Origin: Bacteroidota bacterium
GTDB taxonomy: Bacteria; Bacteroidota; Bacteroidia; NS11-12g; UBA9320
Length of the DNA stretch: 7,447 bases
Reading direction: 5' to 3'
NCBI GenBank assembly: GCA_024638525.1
Contig: JAHEKB010000112.1
Span: 1-7,447 of the forward strand
The notes under the pieces are model-generated. The model searched no databases and was not told the DNA's origin. It was given only the letters and a program-made list of their open reading frames with translations. A program made the translations under genes and the position numbers. Every line of letters begins with the position of its first letter. Position 1 is the first letter of the stretch. Shown in pieces: positions 5,812-7,447 of this stretch.

Positions 5812-6492
5812 ATGTCTAAAGGTCTTTTGTCAGTAGTTTCAACACCAATTGGGAACATGGGGGATATTACCTATAGGGCCGTGGCGGTGTTAAAATCTGC
5901 CGATGTAGTCTTGGCCGAAGACACTAGACAAACTAAGAAATTATTCGATCACTATGAAATTGACAATAAATTGAGTCCGTTTCATCAGCATAATGAACAC
6001 AAGAGGCTAGGCCACATTGTGGATCAACTTCTATTTGGTCAGCATATAGCCATATGCTCTGATGCCGGTACTCCGGGTATCTCGGATCCTGGATTCTTGT
6101 TGATTAGAGAATGTATTCGCAATGGCATTAACATTGAAGTCTTACCGGGTGCCACTGCTGTGATTCCAGCAATAGTAGGTTCAGGATTGCCGTCTGACAG
6201 CTTTATCTATGAAGGCTTCTTGCCACATAAAAAGGGAAAGCAGAGCAAGATCAAATCTTTGCAAGAAGAAAAAAGAACAACGGTCTTCTTTGAAAGCCCG
6301 CACAGAATATTAAAGAGCTTGAGAATGCTCGAAGAATTCTTAGGTGAAGACAGACCAGTGGTTGTTGCTAGAGAGCTAAGTAAAAAATTTGAAGAGTACA
6401 TTAGAGGATCGGCAAAAGAACTTGTGGTACATTTTGAACAGAATGAAGCTAAGGGTGAAATGGTTTTAATAGTAGGAGGAGCAATTGAATAA
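5812..6492 (+). CDS. rsmI: 16S rRNA (cytidine1402-2'-O)-methyltransferase RsmI
   Basis: Uses S-adenosylmethionine to methylate the ribose 2'-OH of C1402 in 16S rRNA, in the decoding centre next to the P site. The tetrapyrrole-methylase fold is clear: TPIGNMGDIT at 11-20, LAEDTRQT at 34-41, SDAGTPGISDPG at 83-94, LPGATAVIPA at 111-120, YEGFLP at 133-138, FFESPHRI at 159-166, VVARELSKKFEE at 184-195 and KGEMVLIV at 214-221. It is 226 aa against about 286 in E. coli; what is missing is the C-terminal extension, a short form common in Bacteroidota rather than a truncation. The ATG directly follows a consensus -7 box. Its last codons carry the ribosome binding site and start codon of lnt, so the two genes are translationally coupled. 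Confidence 0.96.
   Translation: MSKGLLSVVSTPIGNMGDITYRAVAVLKSADVVLAEDTRQTKKLFDHYEIDNKLSPFHQHNEHKRLGHIVDQLLFGQHIAICSDAGTPGISDPGFLLIRECIRNGINIEVLPGATAVIPAIVGSGLPSDSFIYEGFLPHKKGKQSKIKSLQEEKRTTVFFESPHRILKSLRMLEEFLGEDRPVVVARELSKKFEEYIRGSAKELVVHFEQNEAKGEMVLIVGGAIE
6474..6487 (+). promoter_or_regulatory. Shine-Dalgarno AGGAGG with TTG start of lnt
   Basis: AGGAGG (6474-6479) is a perfect anti-SD match, 5 nt before the TTG at 6485-6487. In the lnt frame a TAG lies just upstream (6473-6475) and the first in-frame ATG (6560) would remove the first membrane helix, so this TTG is the only sensible start. The SD is read as the Gly-Gly codons near the end of rsmI. Confidence 0.85.
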
Positions 6493-7447
6493 GCGACTTA
6501 AAATATTAATCCTGACATTACTTCCAGGAGTTTTTTTGTTTTTAGCCTGGCCACCAAGAATGCTTTGGTTCTTGTCTTTTGTTGCCTTCGTTCCCTTTTT
6601 TATACTCGAAGAGAAATTGGATCGCTGGCGATTTTTTCTGCTCACCTACCTTGGCCTACTGTTGTTTAATGTGGCCAATACGTGGTGGGTTTGGCACGCC
6701 TCTGCCGGAGGTGCTGTTTTCATGCTCTTTGCTAACAGCCTTCTGATGACTTTACCCTTTTTGGCCTATAGATTGGCCAAAAAGGCATTTGGTCCAAGTC
6801 GGTCGCTTTTCGCATTTGTCTGTTTTTGGCTTGCTTTTGAATATCTACATCTCAATTGGGAGATCACTTGGCCATGGCTTAGCCTTGGGAATGTCTTTGC
6901 GGCCTTTCCTCAAGTGGTTCAATGGTTTGAATATACCGGTATGCTTGGAGGAAGTTTATGGGTACTTTTAGCCAATATCAGTATGTATAAGTTAATTAAG
7001 TACAAAAGGAAAGGCAAGCTGGTACAAAGTAGCCTATTGATTGCACTGCCCATTTTAGTATCTCTGCTCATTCTTCATAGAGGACAGCAAGCAGAATCTC
7101 TGCACAAATACACGAGCTATGAGGCCGTAGTTGTACAACCCAATGTAGATCCATATTTGAAATTTGAATCGGGAAAAGAAGTTGAGACCTTGGAAAGAAT
7201 GCTCAAATTAGCGGATACGCTGATTACTGAAAACACGGCTTATGTAATATATCCTGAAACTGCCGTGGTGGAGTATATAGATGAAGATTTCATGGGTAGG
7301 TTTAGAAGTGTAAATCTTCTGAAGGCCTTTGTTAGAAAACATCCTCAAATTCATCTTATTACTGGCATGAGTACCTATAACTTCTACGATCTTGGGGAGA
7401 AAATGAAACCAACTGCCCGCAGGTCTTATGATGGAGAATTCTACGAG
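6485..7447 (+). CDS. lnt: apolipoprotein N-acyltransferase (3' end outside window)
   Basis: Inner-membrane enzyme that adds the third acyl chain to the N-terminal Cys of lipoproteins, taking it from phospholipid. The first 321 aa are present; a full protein of about 500-550 aa is expected. Residues 6-200 hold several hydrophobic helices (about 7-23, 25-41, 50-70, 75-95, 107-122, 150-167, 180-197) with conserved WPWLSLGN at 129-136. The nitrilase-fold domain begins around 210 (EAVVVQPNVDPYLKF, 213-227), and the catalytic Glu is Glu258 in YPETAVVEY. The catalytic Lys and Cys would lie beyond the window, so completeness cannot be judged. It overlaps rsmI by 8 nt and starts with TTG behind a strong SD. 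Lnt would complete lipoproteins such as GldB encoded nearby, though this link is functional inference only. Confidence 0.93.
   Translation, partial: MNKRLKILILTLLPGVFLFLAWPPRMLWFLSFVAFVPFFILEEKLDRWRFFLLTYLGLLLFNVANTWWVWHASAGGAVFMLFANSLLMTLPFLAYRLAKKAFGPSRSLFAFVCFWLAFEYLHLNWEITWPWLSLGNVFAAFPQVVQWFEYTGMLGGSLWVLLANISMYKLIKYKRKGKLVQSSLLIALPILVSLLILHRGQQAESLHKYTSYEAVVVQPNVDPYLKFESGKEVETLERMLKLADTLITENTAYVIYPETAVVEYIDEDFMGRFRSVNLLKAFVRKHPQIHLITGMSTYNFYDLGEKMKPTARRSYDGEFYE

Noticed and set aside
6789..6971. Plus-strand 60-codon frame inside lnt
   Set aside because: It is a frame-shifted reading of the conserved WPWLSLGN region of lnt.

Overview
The window looks like chromosome from a gliding-type Bacteroidota, most likely of the Cytophagales (Reichenbachiella/Marivirga-like; the lineage is inferred from gene content). 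The evidence is a type IX secretion (T9SS) type A sorting domain, a GldB gliding lipoprotein, a PorT-family outer-membrane barrel, a short RsmI without the C-terminal extension, and promoter boxes of the Bacteroidota TAnnTTTG type. Shine-Dalgarno sequences are mostly absent, with one striking exception in front of lnt.

Layout. Bases 1-198 are an AT-rich leader with one candidate promoter. Bases 199-1200 (+) encode a secreted T9SS cargo protein, closed by a strong intrinsic terminator (1222-1254). Bases 1255-1485 are an intergenic stretch with a locally GC-rich core and a 54-codon minus-strand ORF; it looks like an interspersed repeat or small-ORF island and is the least explained part of the window. 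The minus strand then carries a two-gene operon, read right to left: a PorT-family barrel (3855-3127) and glutamine-dependent NAD+ synthetase NadE (3123-1486), with only 3 nt between them. gldB (3884-4921, +) diverges from it across a 28-nt gap and ends in stop codons that overlap those of a convergent YafK-type L,D-transpeptidase-fold gene (5664-4918, -). A 147-nt divergent region follows, then rsmI (5812-6492, +), overlapping lnt (6485 to beyond the window end, +).

Functionally the window mixes cell-envelope/gliding genes (T9SS cargo, barrel, GldB lipoprotein, peptidoglycan L,D-transpeptidase fold, Lnt, which would N-acylate lipoproteins such as GldB) with housekeeping genes (NadE, RsmI). 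I see no mobile element with a transposase, no CRISPR, no tRNA or rRNA, and no defence or biosynthetic system. The points most worth following are the 1258-1485 island, the start-codon corrections supported by promoter motifs, the interlocked nadE-operon/gldB divergent promoter, and the SD-driven TTG start of lnt inside rsmI.
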